64,000 nucleotides of DNA, taken from NCBI GenBank assembly GCA_963821025.1, contig CAWGCG010000004.1, positions 372,001-436,000 of the forward strand. Direction: 5' to 3'. Positions 51,277-60,451 of the stretch are shown in pieces. Below the pieces are notes generated by a model that saw only the letters and a program-made list of their open reading frames with translations, searched no databases and had not been told where the DNA came from. The position numbers and the translations under genes are program-made. This DNA comes from WHSW01 sp963821025. GTDB taxonomy: Bacteria; Actinomycetota; Thermoleophilia; Solirubrobacterales; 70-9. Within the stretch, counting starts at the first letter, position 1. Every line of letters starts with the position of its first letter.

Positions 51277-51882
51277 CTAACTGGGGGCGGCCGCCTCCGC
51301 CGCTTGCTCGAGCCGGTCGTCGCCCCAGAACACCTCGGCCCCGACGACCACGGTGGGGACCCCGGTGACGCCGAGGTCGCCGGCCGCATCGGTGGCCGCC
51401 CGCAAGCGGCCCTTGATCGCCTCGCGTCCGATCGCGGTCTCCAGCGCCCGCGGATGAAGCTCCGATGACGCGGCGGCGATGAAGACGTTGTCTTTGTCGC
51501 CGAGATCGCGGCCGGCGGCGAACTGCTGGCGAAAGGCGGCGAGCGAGAAGGAGACCGCGCGGCCGATCTCCTTGGCGAAGGTCGCCGCTCGCATCGCGAA
51601 CAGGTAGTCGCTCGGCCACTCCGCGGGCCACTGGATCGGCGGCAGACCGTAGGCCTGGGCCCGGCGTTCGCAGGCGCGCATGCCGGCATCGCGGCTCGGC
51701 CCGCGCGCCCACGAGGCCCGCCCGAAGCGCGCGTGAAGGCCCCCGAGCAGCACCGGCTGCCACTCGGGCGGCTCGGATCCGGCTCGCTCGAACACTCCTG
51801 AGACGCGCTCCGCCGCCAGGTAGGCATAGGGGGAGCCGAGATCGAAGTAGAAGGTCGGCGGGCCTATTGGTGGATCGCCCAA
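51277..51882 (-). CDS. 2-hydroxychromene-2-carboxylate isomerase-like (DsbA-fold) protein
   Basis: A 201-residue kappa-class GST/DsbA-fold protein. FYFDLGSPYAYLAAERV matches the HCCA isomerase active-site loop with Ser in place of the DsbA CxxC. GVTGVPTVVVGAEVFWGDDR is the cis-Pro strand and C-terminal active-site part. The family isomerises glutathione-adduct or aromatic intermediates. TTG start at 51882 lies 19 bp inside the lpd end. Its place in a PDH operon is unusual. Confidence 0.82.
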   Translation of the reverse strand: MGDPPIGPPTFYFDLGSPYAYLAAERVSGVFERAGSEPPEWQPVLLGGLHARFGRASWARGPSRDAGMRACERRAQAYGLPPIQWPAEWPSDYLFAMRAATFAKEIGRAVSFSLAAFRQQFAAGRDLGDKDNVFIAAASSELHPRALETAIGREAIKGRLRAATDAAGDLGVTGVPTVVVGAEVFWGDDRLEQAAEAAAPS

Positions 51883-53237
51883 CCGTCGATCGCCCGGGCG
51901 GCCTCGAGGATCGCCTCGGAGATCGTCGGGTGCGGGTGCACGATCCGGGCCAGCTCCTGATAGCCACCCTCGAGCGCGATCGTGTCGACCAGCTCGGCGA
52001 TCATGTCGCAGGCGCGATTGCCGACGATATGGGCACCGAGGATCTCCCCGTACTCGGCGTCGATCACGAGCTTGACGATCCCGTCACGGTCGTCATAGAC
52101 CGCGCCGGCGCCGACCGCGCCGAGCTTGAAGCGTGAGGTCTTGATCTCCTTGCCGGTCTCCTTGGCCTCGGCTTCGGTCAGGCCGACGCTGGCCACCTGC
52201 GGCTGACAGAAGGTCGCCCCGGCGACCAGGTTCGGATCGAGAGGATGGGTCGGGGCACCGGCGATCGTCTCGACCGCGATCACGCCCTCCTCCTGGGCCT
52301 TGTGGGCGAGCGCGGGGCCCCGCACCAGGTCGCCGATCGCGTAGACCTTCGGGTTCGAGGTTCGCTGGTATTCGTCGATCTCGATCCTGCCGTTCTCGGC
52401 GGTCTTCACCGAGGCGGCGTCGAGCCCGAGGCCCTCGGTGTCGGGCGCGCGGCCGCCGGCGATGCAGAGGTAGTCGACCTCGATCGCCTGATCGCCGACC
52501 TTGGCCTTGACCGACTTCGATCCGGCCTCGACTTCGGAGATTGGGGTCCCGGTGAGAATCTCGACGCCCTGCTTCTTGAACACCCGCTCGACCACCCGGG
52601 CCGAGTCTGAGTCCTCGAGCGGCAGGATCTGGTCGAGCATCTCGACCAAGGTCACCTCGGTGCCGTAGCGGATGTAGGCGGAGGCGATCTCGGCGCCCGA
52701 GGCGCCGGCGCCGACCACGGCGATCGACTTCGGCAGGCCCGGCAGCGACCAGGCTCCCCAGGTATCGACCACGCGCTCGGAGAACTCGACGTCTGGAATC
52801 GGCAATGCCACGGAGCCGGTCGCGAGCACGACCGCGCCCGCCTCGTAGCTGGTGTCACCGACGACGACGTTGGCGTCGGAGTCGAGCGAGCCGCGCCCGT
52901 CGATCACCTCGACCTTGTTCTTGTCCCAGAGCATCTTCACCCCGCCCGAGAGCGTCTCTGAGACCTTGGTCCGGCGCGTCGCCAGCGCCTCCCAGTCGAG
53001 GCCGACTCCCTTCGCCTTTATGCCCAGCTCCGCTCCGTTGCCGTCGCGCACGTGATCGAAGACCTCGGCCGTGTAAAGCATCGTCTTCGCCGGGATGCAG
53101 GCGTAGTTGAGGCACCGCCCGCCGGCCTTGTCGGCCTCGACAACGGCCGTCCGCTTGCCGAGTTGGGCCGAGCGGATCGCGGCGTGATATCCGCCGGGAC
53201 CACCCCCGATCACGATCACGTCGTAGGAATCGGCCAT
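51864..53237 (-). CDS. lpdA: dihydrolipoyl dehydrogenase (E3)
   Basis: A 457-residue flavoenzyme that reoxidises dihydrolipoamide. FAD motif IGGGPGGYHAA (10-20), redox disulfide Cys42/Cys47 in GGRCLNYACIPAKT (the usual GGTC is GGRC), NAD motif VVGAGASGAEIA, and the His-Glu of HPHPTISEAI from the partner subunit. First gene of the operon lpd-isomerase-E1a-E1b-E2. It probably supplies E3 to both complexes in this window. Confidence 0.95.
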   Translation of the reverse strand: MADSYDVIVIGGGPGGYHAAIRSAQLGKRTAVVEADKAGGRCLNYACIPAKTMLYTAEVFDHVRDGNGAELGIKAKGVGLDWEALATRRTKVSETLSGGVKMLWDKNKVEVIDGRGSLDSDANVVVGDTSYEAGAVVLATGSVALPIPDVEFSERVVDTWGAWSLPGLPKSIAVVGAGASGAEIASAYIRYGTEVTLVEMLDQILPLEDSDSARVVERVFKKQGVEILTGTPISEVEAGSKSVKAKVGDQAIEVDYLCIAGGRAPDTEGLGLDAASVKTAENGRIEIDEYQRTSNPKVYAIGDLVRGPALAHKAQEEGVIAVETIAGAPTHPLDPNLVAGATFCQPQVASVGLTEAEAKETGKEIKTSRFKLGAVGAGAVYDDRDGIVKLVIDAEYGEILGAHIVGNRACDMIAELVDTIALEGGYQELARIVHPHPTISEAILEAARAIDGWAIHQ

Positions 53238-53282
53238 GCGATCGACTCTACAAAACCGCCGGCCGCCGGCCGCGCTCGGCGC

Positions 53283-53840
53283 TCACTCGCGCTCGGGACG
53301 CTGGGGCATCTGGATCCGCGCCATCGCCTTGATCATGAAGTAGAAGATCGCTGCGGCCCCGCCGATCAGCAGCGTGGTCCCCACGGCCTGCGGCCAGCTG
53401 GTCGCCTGGACCAGACCGAGCGAGGCAGCGACGAGCACGATCACCAGCAACACCTGAAAGCCGAGCACAGCCCAATATCGGGCCTTCCACATCCCCCAGG
53501 CCATCGTTCCCATCAGGCCGGCAGCGGCGACGACGGAGAGAAGGGGGGCGGTGTGCTCGCCCTGCTCGATCCCGTCGCTGCCGATCCTGGTCACCTCCAC
53601 CCCGGCGGCGTAGCCGGCGATCGCGGAGATCGCGATCAGACCCGAGATCACCGCCCCGACGGTGACCACGGCAGGGCGCTCGCCCGGCTCGAGCGGATCG
53701 AGACCCTCGCGGGCGGCCTGGTTGCGCGCCTCGCTGCGCGCGGCTATCGCCTCGCGGCGTGCATCCTGCTCCGCGATGCGCTCGGCGGAACGATGCTTTC
53801 GCTTCGAGCGCGCCGTCCGCTTGCCTGTGCGGTTCGCCAT
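53283..53840 (-). CDS. hypothetical four-helix membrane protein
   Basis: A 185-residue protein: a basic N-terminus (about residues 1-55, RKHRSAERIAEQDARREAI-like), then four hydrophobic helices (about 58-78, 97-115, 122-142, 150-170). No family recognised. It starts at ATG 53840 and lies 45 bp upstream of lpd; it may belong to that operon. Confidence 0.65.
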   Translation of the reverse strand: MANRTGKRTARSKRKHRSAERIAEQDARREAIAARSEARNQAAREGLDPLEPGERPAVVTVGAVISGLIAISAIAGYAAGVEVTRIGSDGIEQGEHTAPLLSVVAAAGLMGTMAWGMWKARYWAVLGFQVLLVIVLVAASLGLVQATSWPQAVGTTLLIGGAAAIFYFMIKAMARIQMPQRPERE

Positions 53841-53963
53841 CCGCGATCAGGCTAGATGAGTGACTCCACGGTTCGCGCCTCAATCGTCTGTCAGCGGGCC
53901 GATGACGCGCGAGGGGCGGCCCGCAGGCCGCCCCTCGTTGCGCTTTCGAGTCCGCGGCCGCGC

Positions 53964-55624
53964 TCAGCGCGCCGCGATCTGATGACCCTGGTACTCGAAC
54001 GCCGCGTTTCGCTTCTCCATCCGTCGTCTGGAGCCTGCGCGTCGCCCGCGCGGACGTCGTCCGGTCGGGCAGCGGGTTCTTGGCCTTGGCGAAATGCCAG
54101 ATCGTGTGCGTCATCGCCGGCAGGAACTGGCGCATCGAGCGCGCCCCGCCGCCTCGCATCTTCGCCGCCGACAGTGGGTCGGCGAGCACCTTCGGCGGGC
54201 GGGGTGCCGAGGATCGTCGACAGGCGGTCACAGAAATCGTGGTAGCACGGGTCGAGCTGCTCGCCCGCCGCGCCACCGTAGATCGCCTCCTGCTCGAGCG
54301 TCTTCAGCTCCTCCGCTCCGGCGAAGATGCCGCCCGCCGGAATGCCGAGGTCGGTGAAGCCGACGTAGTCGGACCGACCGTCGAACGGGATCTGCTCCGA
54401 CGACAGCCCCCGGGACTGCCAGAAGTCGGCGAACACCCGCTCGACCTCGCCCGAACCGGGCGGGCCCGCCGGGTTGCCCTCCTCCGAACCGTCGCCGTCG
54501 TAGACGAGCCGCGCGAAGTTCGGCGAAGAGATCATGTCCGATGTCGATCATGACCATGATCTTCGCGACCTCTCGCGGGTCGAGGTGCTCGGTGTAGTAG
54601 GTCGAGCCGATCAGGCCCTCCTCCTCGCCGCCGAACCACATGAAGCGGATCTTCTGGCGCGGCTTGAGGTGCTTGCGCGCGATCTGCTTCGCGATCTCGA
54701 GCTGCGCCGAGGTCCCCGAGCCGTCGTCGTTGATCCCCGGGCCCGCCGCGACCGAGTCGAGGTGCGCGCCGGCGACGACCACGTGCTTGGGGTCGCCGGT
54801 CTTCGTCTCCGCCAGCACCTGAGGGAAGAACCGATCGTTCGATCTGCGCGTCGACCGTCAGGCTCACGGTCGGGTTCTCGCCCTGCTGGTAGGCCTGGTA
54901 GAGCTCGCTTCCGACGGCGAAGCTCGACAGCACCGCGGGAATCTCGAGCCCGGCCGGGCCGGAGCGAAAGAGCGCGTTCTGCCGCGTCGGGCGCGTCGCC
55001 CTCGTTGAAGAGGATGACGCCGGCCGCGTCCGCCTCCTGGGCGAGCTCGAGCTTCTGCACGAACGGGCAGGTGCCGCGCTGGATCAGCGCCACCGCGCCC
55101 GCGACCGCCGGCGGGAAGTCCCCCGCCTCGCAGCCGCTCGTGCTGCCGCCGGTGCTCGGGATCTGAACGTCGTTGGTGGGCACGACCGGGACGTCGGTCA
55201 GCTCGCCCGAGGGCGAGAGCTCGAAGGTGATGAAGTCGACGGTGCCGGGAGTGTCGTCATCGGGCGCGGCGGTGCCGGGAACGTAGGGCTCGTCGGGATC
55301 GAGATCGGTGCGGGCGAGCACCGGGGTGCTGTTCTCGACCCACTCGGGCAGGTTGAAGGTGACCACGTCGGGGTCGTATCCGTAGGACTCGAGCTGCTCG
55401 ACGACGTAGTCGACCGAAGCCTGGTACCCCGGTGTCCGGGTATCGCGGTTGTCGTCGTTGGCGTTGGCGATCGTCTCCAGGTCCGCCTGATGCCCGAAGA
55501 CCTTCTGAGCCTTGACCGCCTTGCGCAACTTCTTGCTGTTGACGTCGTCTTGGGCGGACGCCGTGGAGGCGCAGACCATGGTGACGAGTGCGACGGCGAG
55601 CGCCGCTACGCGCTTGAGACCCAT
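53964..55624 (-). pseudogene. secreted M28 aminopeptidase with PA domain, five +1 frameshifts
   Basis: Translation needs five frame changes, at reverse-strand GG pairs at plus positions 54982-54983, 54831-54832, 54538-54539, 54189-54190 and 54021-54022. Dropping one G at each gives a single 551-residue frame (1661 minus 5 equals 552 codons). It has a signal peptide (about 1-24), a PA domain (SGCEAGDFPPAVAGAVALIQ) and M28 metal ligands: His and Asp in AGAHLDS and GINDDGSG, GGEEEG, MIDID, CYHDFCD. The family cleaves N-terminal amino acids outside the cell. All metal residues are intact, so the shifts are recent or artefactual. Confidence 0.85.
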
Positions 55625-55750
55625 TTCGTCTCCCTTCGTACAGATTGTCGGCGGCGGACCCAACCCTGGCGCGCCGCCTGTGTCGCTACCCGCTCGAGGC
55701 GATCGTTACACGCGGGGCGATCGACCGCGTCCACCGGCTGCGAACCGTGA

Positions 55751-56446
55751 TCAGATCCGGTGTCCGGCGTCGGGCAACGCCTCCCGCAGACGCCGCGCGG
55801 CCGCCTCGGGGTCGGTGGCGTCGCGGATCGCGCGCACGACGACGATCCGCCGCGCGCCGGCGCCGGCCACCTCGCCGACATTGGTCGCGTCGATGCCGCC
55901 AATCGCGAACCAGGGGTCGTTCGGGGCGGTCGCGGCGGCGTGGCGGATGAGCTCGAGCCCGGCGGCGGGCCGCCCGGCCTTGGTCGGCGTTTCCCACACC
56001 GGTCCGGCGCTGATCTGGTCGGGCCGCGCCTCGCGGTCGGCGGCGAGCGCCGCGTCGAACTGCGCCGGCGAGTGGGTCGAGAGGCCGACCAGCGCCGCCT
56101 CGCCGGCGGCCCGCCGCGCCTCGTCGACCGGCAGGTCGCCCTGACCGACGTGCACCCCGTCGGCGCCGCAGCGCTCGACCAGCTCGGGGTGGTCGTTGAT
56201 CAAGAACAGGGCGCCGTGATCGCGCGCCGCGCGAGCGAACGGGTCGGCGAAGGCGATCAGCTCCTCGGCGCATCGCGGCGCCTTCTCGCGCAACTGGATC
56301 AGGTCGGCCCCGCCCCGCAGCGCCGCCTCCAGCAGCGGCCCGGGGTCGTGCCCGTGTGGCTGGGCTTCGCAGACGAAGTAGAGGCGGGCGCGGGCGAGGC
56401 GGGCCCGTCGGTCCGCGAGCAGGCGCTCGGGTTTCGTCGTTGCCAT
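55751..56446 (-). CDS. thiE: thiamine phosphate synthase
   Basis: A 231-residue TIM-barrel enzyme that joins HMP-PP and HET-P to form thiamine phosphate. Motifs: ADLIQLREK, LFLINDHPELVERCGADGVH, VGQGDLPVDEAR, GLSTHSPAQ, SAGPVWETPTK, AIGGIDATNVG. Starts at ATG 56446 and faces away from the TPP riboswitch, so it is not controlled by that element. Confidence 0.94.
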   Translation of the reverse strand: MATTKPERLLADRRARLARARLYFVCEAQPHGHDPGPLLEAALRGGADLIQLREKAPRCAEELIAFADPFARAARDHGALFLINDHPELVERCGADGVHVGQGDLPVDEARRAAGEAALVGLSTHSPAQFDAALAADREARPDQISAGPVWETPTKAGRPAAGLELIRHAAATAPNDPWFAIGGIDATNVGEVAGAGARRIVVVRAIRDATDPEAAARRLREALPDAGHRI

Positions 56447-56469
56447 ACGGGGGGAGTATTCTGAAAGCG

Positions 56470-56560
56470 AACGGGAGCCCTACTGAAACCGGGCTGAGAG
56501 GGCGGCAACGGGCCGCCGACCGTCTGAACCTGATCCGGGTAATGCCGGCGCAGGGACGAT
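56470..56560 (+). promoter_or_regulatory. TPP (THI-element) riboswitch
   Basis: The THI-box motifs are in order: GGGAGCCC, GGGCTGAGAGGG, then ACCGTCTGAACCTGAT, CCGGGTAATGCCGGCG and CAGGGA. CTGAGA and CCTGATC...GG.TAATGCC..CGC.GGGA are the conserved P2/P4-P5 cores. TATTCT at 56457-56462 is a plausible -10 with start at about 56469. It precedes thiO (GTG 56596) and should lower thiOSG expression when TPP is abundant. Confidence 0.93.
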
Positions 56561-56595
56561 GCGAGGTCCGCCCGCCCCGGGAGAGGAGCAAGCCC

Positions 56596-57699
56596 GTGGC
56601 GACCACAACCAGACGAGAACACGATGCGATAGTCGTCGGCGCCGGCGTGATCGGTTTGGCGTGCGCATGGCGCGCGGCCGCGCGCGGTCTCGACGTGCTG
56701 GTGCTCGAGCGCGAGCGCCCCGGCGCCGGCGCCTCGAAGGTCGCGGCGGGGATGCTGGCACCGGTCGGCGAGGCTACCTTCGGTGAGGACCGGCTGCTCG
56801 AGCTGGCGCTCGACTCGCACGCGCTCTGGCCGCGGTTCGCAGCCGAGCTCTCGGCCGCGGCGCAGCGCGACGTCGGCTTCCTCGAGCTCGGCGCCTTGCA
56901 CGTCGCCCTCGACCCGGACGAGGCAGCCGAGCTGCGCCGCCGCTTCGAGCTGATGGAGTCACTCGGCCTGGGCGCCGAGTGGCTGCGCCCGCGCCGCTGC
57001 CGCGAGCTCGAGGCCGGACTCGGCGCGGTGACCGCCGGAGTCCACGCGCCCCACGAGTCCGCGGTCGATCCGCGGGCCTTGATCGAGGCGCTGGTGGCTG
57101 CGCTCGAGTCCGCGGGCGGGCGGATCGAGGTCGGCGAGGTCGCGGACCCGGTGCTCGAGAACGACCGGATCCTCGGGGTGCGGACTCGAGCGGGCGTCGA
57201 GCACCGAGCGCGGACCGTGGTCGTCGCGGCCGGCTCCTGGTCGGCCTCGGAGTGGTTGCCCGAAATCGCGCGCCCGGCGATCCGTCCCGTCAAGGGGCAG
57301 ATCCTCACCCTGCGGGGCCCCGCCGGCGAACCGCTTTGCGAGCGCATCGTGGTCAGCGAGCGCGTCTACATCGTCCCCCGGGGGGAGGGCCGGGTGGTCG
57401 TCGGCGCGACGGTGGAGGAGCAGGGCTTCGACACGAGGGTCACCGCCGGCGGGGTCCACGAGCTGCTGCGCGAGGCATACCGGGTGCTGCCCGATGTCGC
57501 CGAGCTCGAGCTGATCGAGGCCACCGCCGGGCTGCGACCGACGACCCCCGACAATCTGCCCTTGATCGGCCCCGGCGCGATCGACGGTCTGCTGCTCGCG
57601 ACCGGGCACTTCCGCAACGGGATCCTGCTGGCGCCGCTGACTGCCGAGCGAATCGCCGCGGCGCTGACTCAGAGCTCGTTCGAGGTGGTCTCGAGATGA
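56596..57699 (+). CDS. thiO: glycine oxidase
   Basis: A 367-residue FAD oxidase that turns glycine into dehydroglycine (iminoacetate) for thiazole synthesis. FAD motif VVGAGVIGLACAWRAAARG near residue 15, SKVAAGMLAP, HESAVDPRALIEAL and the C-terminal GHFRNGILLAP. GTG start at 56596 with GAGAGGAG upstream. Its stop overlaps thiS as ATGA. Confidence 0.94.
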   Translation: MATTTRREHDAIVVGAGVIGLACAWRAAARGLDVLVLERERPGAGASKVAAGMLAPVGEATFGEDRLLELALDSHALWPRFAAELSAAAQRDVGFLELGALHVALDPDEAAELRRRFELMESLGLGAEWLRPRRCRELEAGLGAVTAGVHAPHESAVDPRALIEALVAALESAGGRIEVGEVADPVLENDRILGVRTRAGVEHRARTVVVAAGSWSASEWLPEIARPAIRPVKGQILTLRGPAGEPLCERIVVSERVYIVPRGEGRVVVGATVEEQGFDTRVTAGGVHELLREAYRVLPDVAELELIEATAGLRPTTPDNLPLIGPGAIDGLLLATGHFRNGILLAPLTAERIAAALTQSSFEVVSR

Positions 57700-57902
57700 C
57701 GATCGAGATCAACGGCGAGCGAGTCGTGGTCGCCGAGACGACCACGGTCGCCGAGGCGGTGGAGCGGCTCGGAGCCGGGGGCGAGCGCCGCGGCGTCGCC
57801 GTCGCGGTCGACGGCGAGGTCGTGCCCCGCGGCAGCTGGCGGCTGACGCGCCTGCGCGCGGGTCAACGCGTCGAAGTGGTAGAGGCGATCCAAGGTGGCT
57901 AG
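57696..57902 (+). CDS. thiS: thiamine biosynthesis sulfur carrier protein
   Basis: A 68-residue ubiquitin-like sulfur carrier ending in IQGG, the Gly-Gly that becomes a thiocarboxylate. VDGEVVPRGSWRLTRL fits ThiS. ATG overlaps the thiO stop. It passes sulfur to ThiG. Confidence 0.94.
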   Translation: MTIEINGERVVVAETTTVAEAVERLGAGGERRGVAVAVDGEVVPRGSWRLTRLRAGQRVEVVEAIQGG

Positions 57903-57904
57903 CC

Positions 57905-57948
57905 GAGCGGAACGAGCGACGAGCGACGAGTGACAGGTGACGAGTGGC
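57905..57948. repeat. GAGCGACGAGTGAC-type micro-repeat at the thiG start
   Basis: A run of related 7-9 base words (GAGCGGAAC, GAGCGAC, GAGCGAC, GAGTGAC, GGTGAC, GAGTGGC) spans the thiS-thiG gap and the first codons of thiG. Similar words occur on the reverse strand in the BCKDH E2 linker (34851-34882). Confidence 0.5.
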
Positions 57949-58706
57949 GGCTCGGCGATAAGAGCTGGCGGTCACGCCTGATCATCGGCACCGGCGGCTT
58001 TCGCAACCTGGAGCAGATGCAGGCGGCCCTGGTGGCCGCCGGCACGGAGATCGTCACGGTGGCCCTGCGGCGGGTCGACCCGGCGACCCAGGGCTCGCTG
58101 ATCGAGCTGATCGCGCGCCTCGACCTGTTCGCGCTGCCGAACACCGCCGGCTGTCACACCGCTCGTGACGCGGTCCGCACGGCCCAGCTCGCGCGGGAGG
58201 CGTTCGAGACCGATTGGGTGAAGCTCGAGGTGATCGGCGACGACCGCACCCTGCTGCCCGACGCGGTCGAGCTGGTGGAGGCGGCCGAGGCCCTGATCGA
58301 GGATGGTTTCACGGTCCTGCCGTACACCAACGACGACCCGATCCTCGCTCGCCGGCTGGAGCAGGTCGGCTGCGCGGCGGTGATGCCCCTCGGGTCGCCG
58401 ATCGGCTCGGGCGCCGGAATTCGCAACCCCTACAACTTCCGGATCATCGTCGAGCAGGCCGAGGTCCCGGTGATCTGCGACGCCGGCATCGGCACCGCCT
58501 CGGACGCGGCGCTGGCGATGGAGCTCGGCTGCGACGGGGTGTTGCTGGCGAGCGCCGTGTCGCGCGCCGCCGACCCGCAGCGGATGGCGATCGCAATGCG
58601 CCGGGCGGTGGAAGCGGGATATGAGGCCCGGCACGCGGGACGGATCCCGGAGCGGCTGCACGCGCGGGCCTCGACAAGCGGCGAGGGCCTCGCGGATCTC
58701 CACTAG
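57930..58706 (+). CDS. thiG: thiazole synthase
   Basis: A 258-residue TIM-barrel enzyme: SRLIIGTGGF, the Schiff-base Lys in DWVKLEVIGDDRTL, PLGSPIGSGAGIRNP, VPVICDAGIGTASDAALAME. It makes thiazole phosphate from DXP, ThiS-thiocarboxylate and dehydroglycine. GTG start at 57930 lies within a micro-repeat, and its N-terminal eight residues are not conserved. Confidence 0.94.
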   Translation: MTGDEWRLGDKSWRSRLIIGTGGFRNLEQMQAALVAAGTEIVTVALRRVDPATQGSLIELIARLDLFALPNTAGCHTARDAVRTAQLAREAFETDWVKLEVIGDDRTLLPDAVELVEAAEALIEDGFTVLPYTNDDPILARRLEQVGCAAVMPLGSPIGSGAGIRNPYNFRIIVEQAEVPVICDAGIGTASDAALAMELGCDGVLLASAVSRAADPQRMAIAMRRAVEAGYEARHAGRIPERLHARASTSGEGLADLH

Positions 58707-58767
58707 CCTCCGTCCCCAGCAGCCAGCAATTGGTTCCACCGCAAACCATCCGGGTACTCGGCGCGCC

Positions 58768-60414
58768 ATGGCAAATCTGATTCTCGGTCCCCTGTTGCGG
58801 TACGTCAGCGACACCGAGGCGGTCGTCTGGGTCGAGGCCGACGAGCCGTGCGAGGTCGAGGTTCTGGGAGCGACGGCGGAAACGTTCTGCGTCGGCGGCC
58901 ATCACTTCGGCCTCGTCCTGATCGACGGGCTCGAGCCGGCGAGCACGCGCGAGTACGAGGTCGCGCTCGACGGCGAGCGCCGCTGGCCCGAACCCGACTC
59001 GGAGTACCCGCCGAGCGTGATCACGACGCTCGGCCGCGAGGCCCCGTTGCGGCTGTGCTTCGGCTCTTGCCGCGTCTCGCTTCCCCATCACGCCCCCTAC
59101 ACCCTGACCAAGGACGAGCACGACGACGCGCGCGAGTTCGACGCGCTCTTCTCGCTCACCCAGGAGATGCGCGAGCGCCCGCCCTCGGAGTGGCCGCGGG
59201 TGCTGGTGCTGCTGGGCGATCAGGTCTACGCCGACGAGGTCTCGCCCGAGACGCTCGCCTTCATCCGCAAGCGCCGCGACATCCGCAAGCCACCCGGCGA
59301 GGAGGTCGCCGACTTCGAGGAGTACACGCGCCTCTACCGCGAGTCGTGGAGCGATCCGGCGATCCGCTGGCTGCTGTCGACCGTCTCGACCGCGATGGTG
59401 ATCGACGATCACGACATCCACGACGACTGGAACATCTCCGCCGCCTGGGTCGAGGAGATGAGCGAGCTCGACTGGTGGCCGAAGCGCGAGTGCGCGGGGC
59501 TCGCCACCTACTGGCTCTATCAGTACCTCGGCAACCTGTCCCCCGAGCTCTTGCGAGAGAGCGAGTTGCTGGCCGAGGTTCGCGCGGCCGGCGACGGGAT
59601 CGAGGTGATGCGACGGTTCGCGGGCGAGGAGCGGGGGATCCGCGACGGCGCTCGCTGGAGCTACTGCCGCGACATCGGCTCGACCCGCCTGATCGTGCTC
59701 GATTCGCGCTGCGGGCGCGTGCTCGAAGAGGGCCGGCGATCGATCCTCGACGAGCCCGAGTGGGAGTGGCTCGAGCAGCACCTCGAGGGTGACTTCGACC
59801 ATCTCCTGATCGGCACCTCGGACCCGGTGTTGCTGGCGCCGGCGCTGCACAACGCCGAGCGCTGGGGCGAGGCGCTCTGCGCGGGGGCCTGGGGCGCAGC
59901 TGCGGCGCGCTGGGGAGAGAAGCTGCGCCAGGGCGCCGACTTCGATCATTGGGCCGCCTTCGGTGATTCCTTCGACCGGCTGGCGAAGCTGCTCGGCCGG
60001 GTCGGCGCCGGCGAGTTCGGACCGGCGCCGGCATCGATCACGCTGCTCTCGGGCGACGTCCACCACGCCTATCTCGCCGAGGTCGCCTTCCCGCGCTCGG
60101 CCGAGGTCAGCAGCGCCGTCTACCAGGCCGTGTGCTCGCCCTTTCGCAACGCGCTCGACGGCAAGGAGCGGATCACGATCCAGGCGGGCAACTCGGGCCC
60201 CGGAGCGGCGATCACCCGTGCGATGGCGCGCTTGGCCGGAGTTCCGGCCGACCCGATTCGCTGGCGCCTGACCGAAGGCCCTTACTTCGACAACCAGGTG
60301 GCAACGCTGCTGCTCGACGGCCGCCGGGCCGAAATCAAGCTCGAGCGCACGGTCGGCGATCCCGAGAGCGACGACCGCGAGCTGCACACCTCGTTCGAGC
60401 GCCGGCTGGCCTGA
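58768..60414 (+). CDS. PhoD-like metallophosphatase
   Basis: A 548-residue alkaline phosphatase D-like protein: N-terminal beta domain (about 1-95), then a metallophosphoesterase core with LRLCFGSCR, LLGDQVYADE, VIDDHDIHDDWN and LLSGDVHHAYLAE. No Tat or Sec signal is present, so it acts in the cytoplasm, unlike the secreted PhoD. Substrate unknown. ATG 58768. Confidence 0.88.
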   Translation: MANLILGPLLRYVSDTEAVVWVEADEPCEVEVLGATAETFCVGGHHFGLVLIDGLEPASTREYEVALDGERRWPEPDSEYPPSVITTLGREAPLRLCFGSCRVSLPHHAPYTLTKDEHDDAREFDALFSLTQEMRERPPSEWPRVLVLLGDQVYADEVSPETLAFIRKRRDIRKPPGEEVADFEEYTRLYRESWSDPAIRWLLSTVSTAMVIDDHDIHDDWNISAAWVEEMSELDWWPKRECAGLATYWLYQYLGNLSPELLRESELLAEVRAAGDGIEVMRRFAGEERGIRDGARWSYCRDIGSTRLIVLDSRCGRVLEEGRRSILDEPEWEWLEQHLEGDFDHLLIGTSDPVLLAPALHNAERWGEALCAGAWGAAAARWGEKLRQGADFDHWAAFGDSFDRLAKLLGRVGAGEFGPAPASITLLSGDVHHAYLAEVAFPRSAEVSSAVYQAVCSPFRNALDGKERITIQAGNSGPGAAITRAMARLAGVPADPIRWRLTEGPYFDNQVATLLLDGRRAEIKLERTVGDPESDDRELHTSFERRLA

Positions 60415-60451
60415 CCGTCCCAGCCTTTCCTACAATTCATATGGACAAACG

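Noticed and set aside
53964..55624. Programmed +1 frameshifting as the main explanation
   Set aside because: Five events in one gene without a slippery codon, stop codon or stimulatory structure common to all sites would be unprecedented; artefact or recent mutation comes first.
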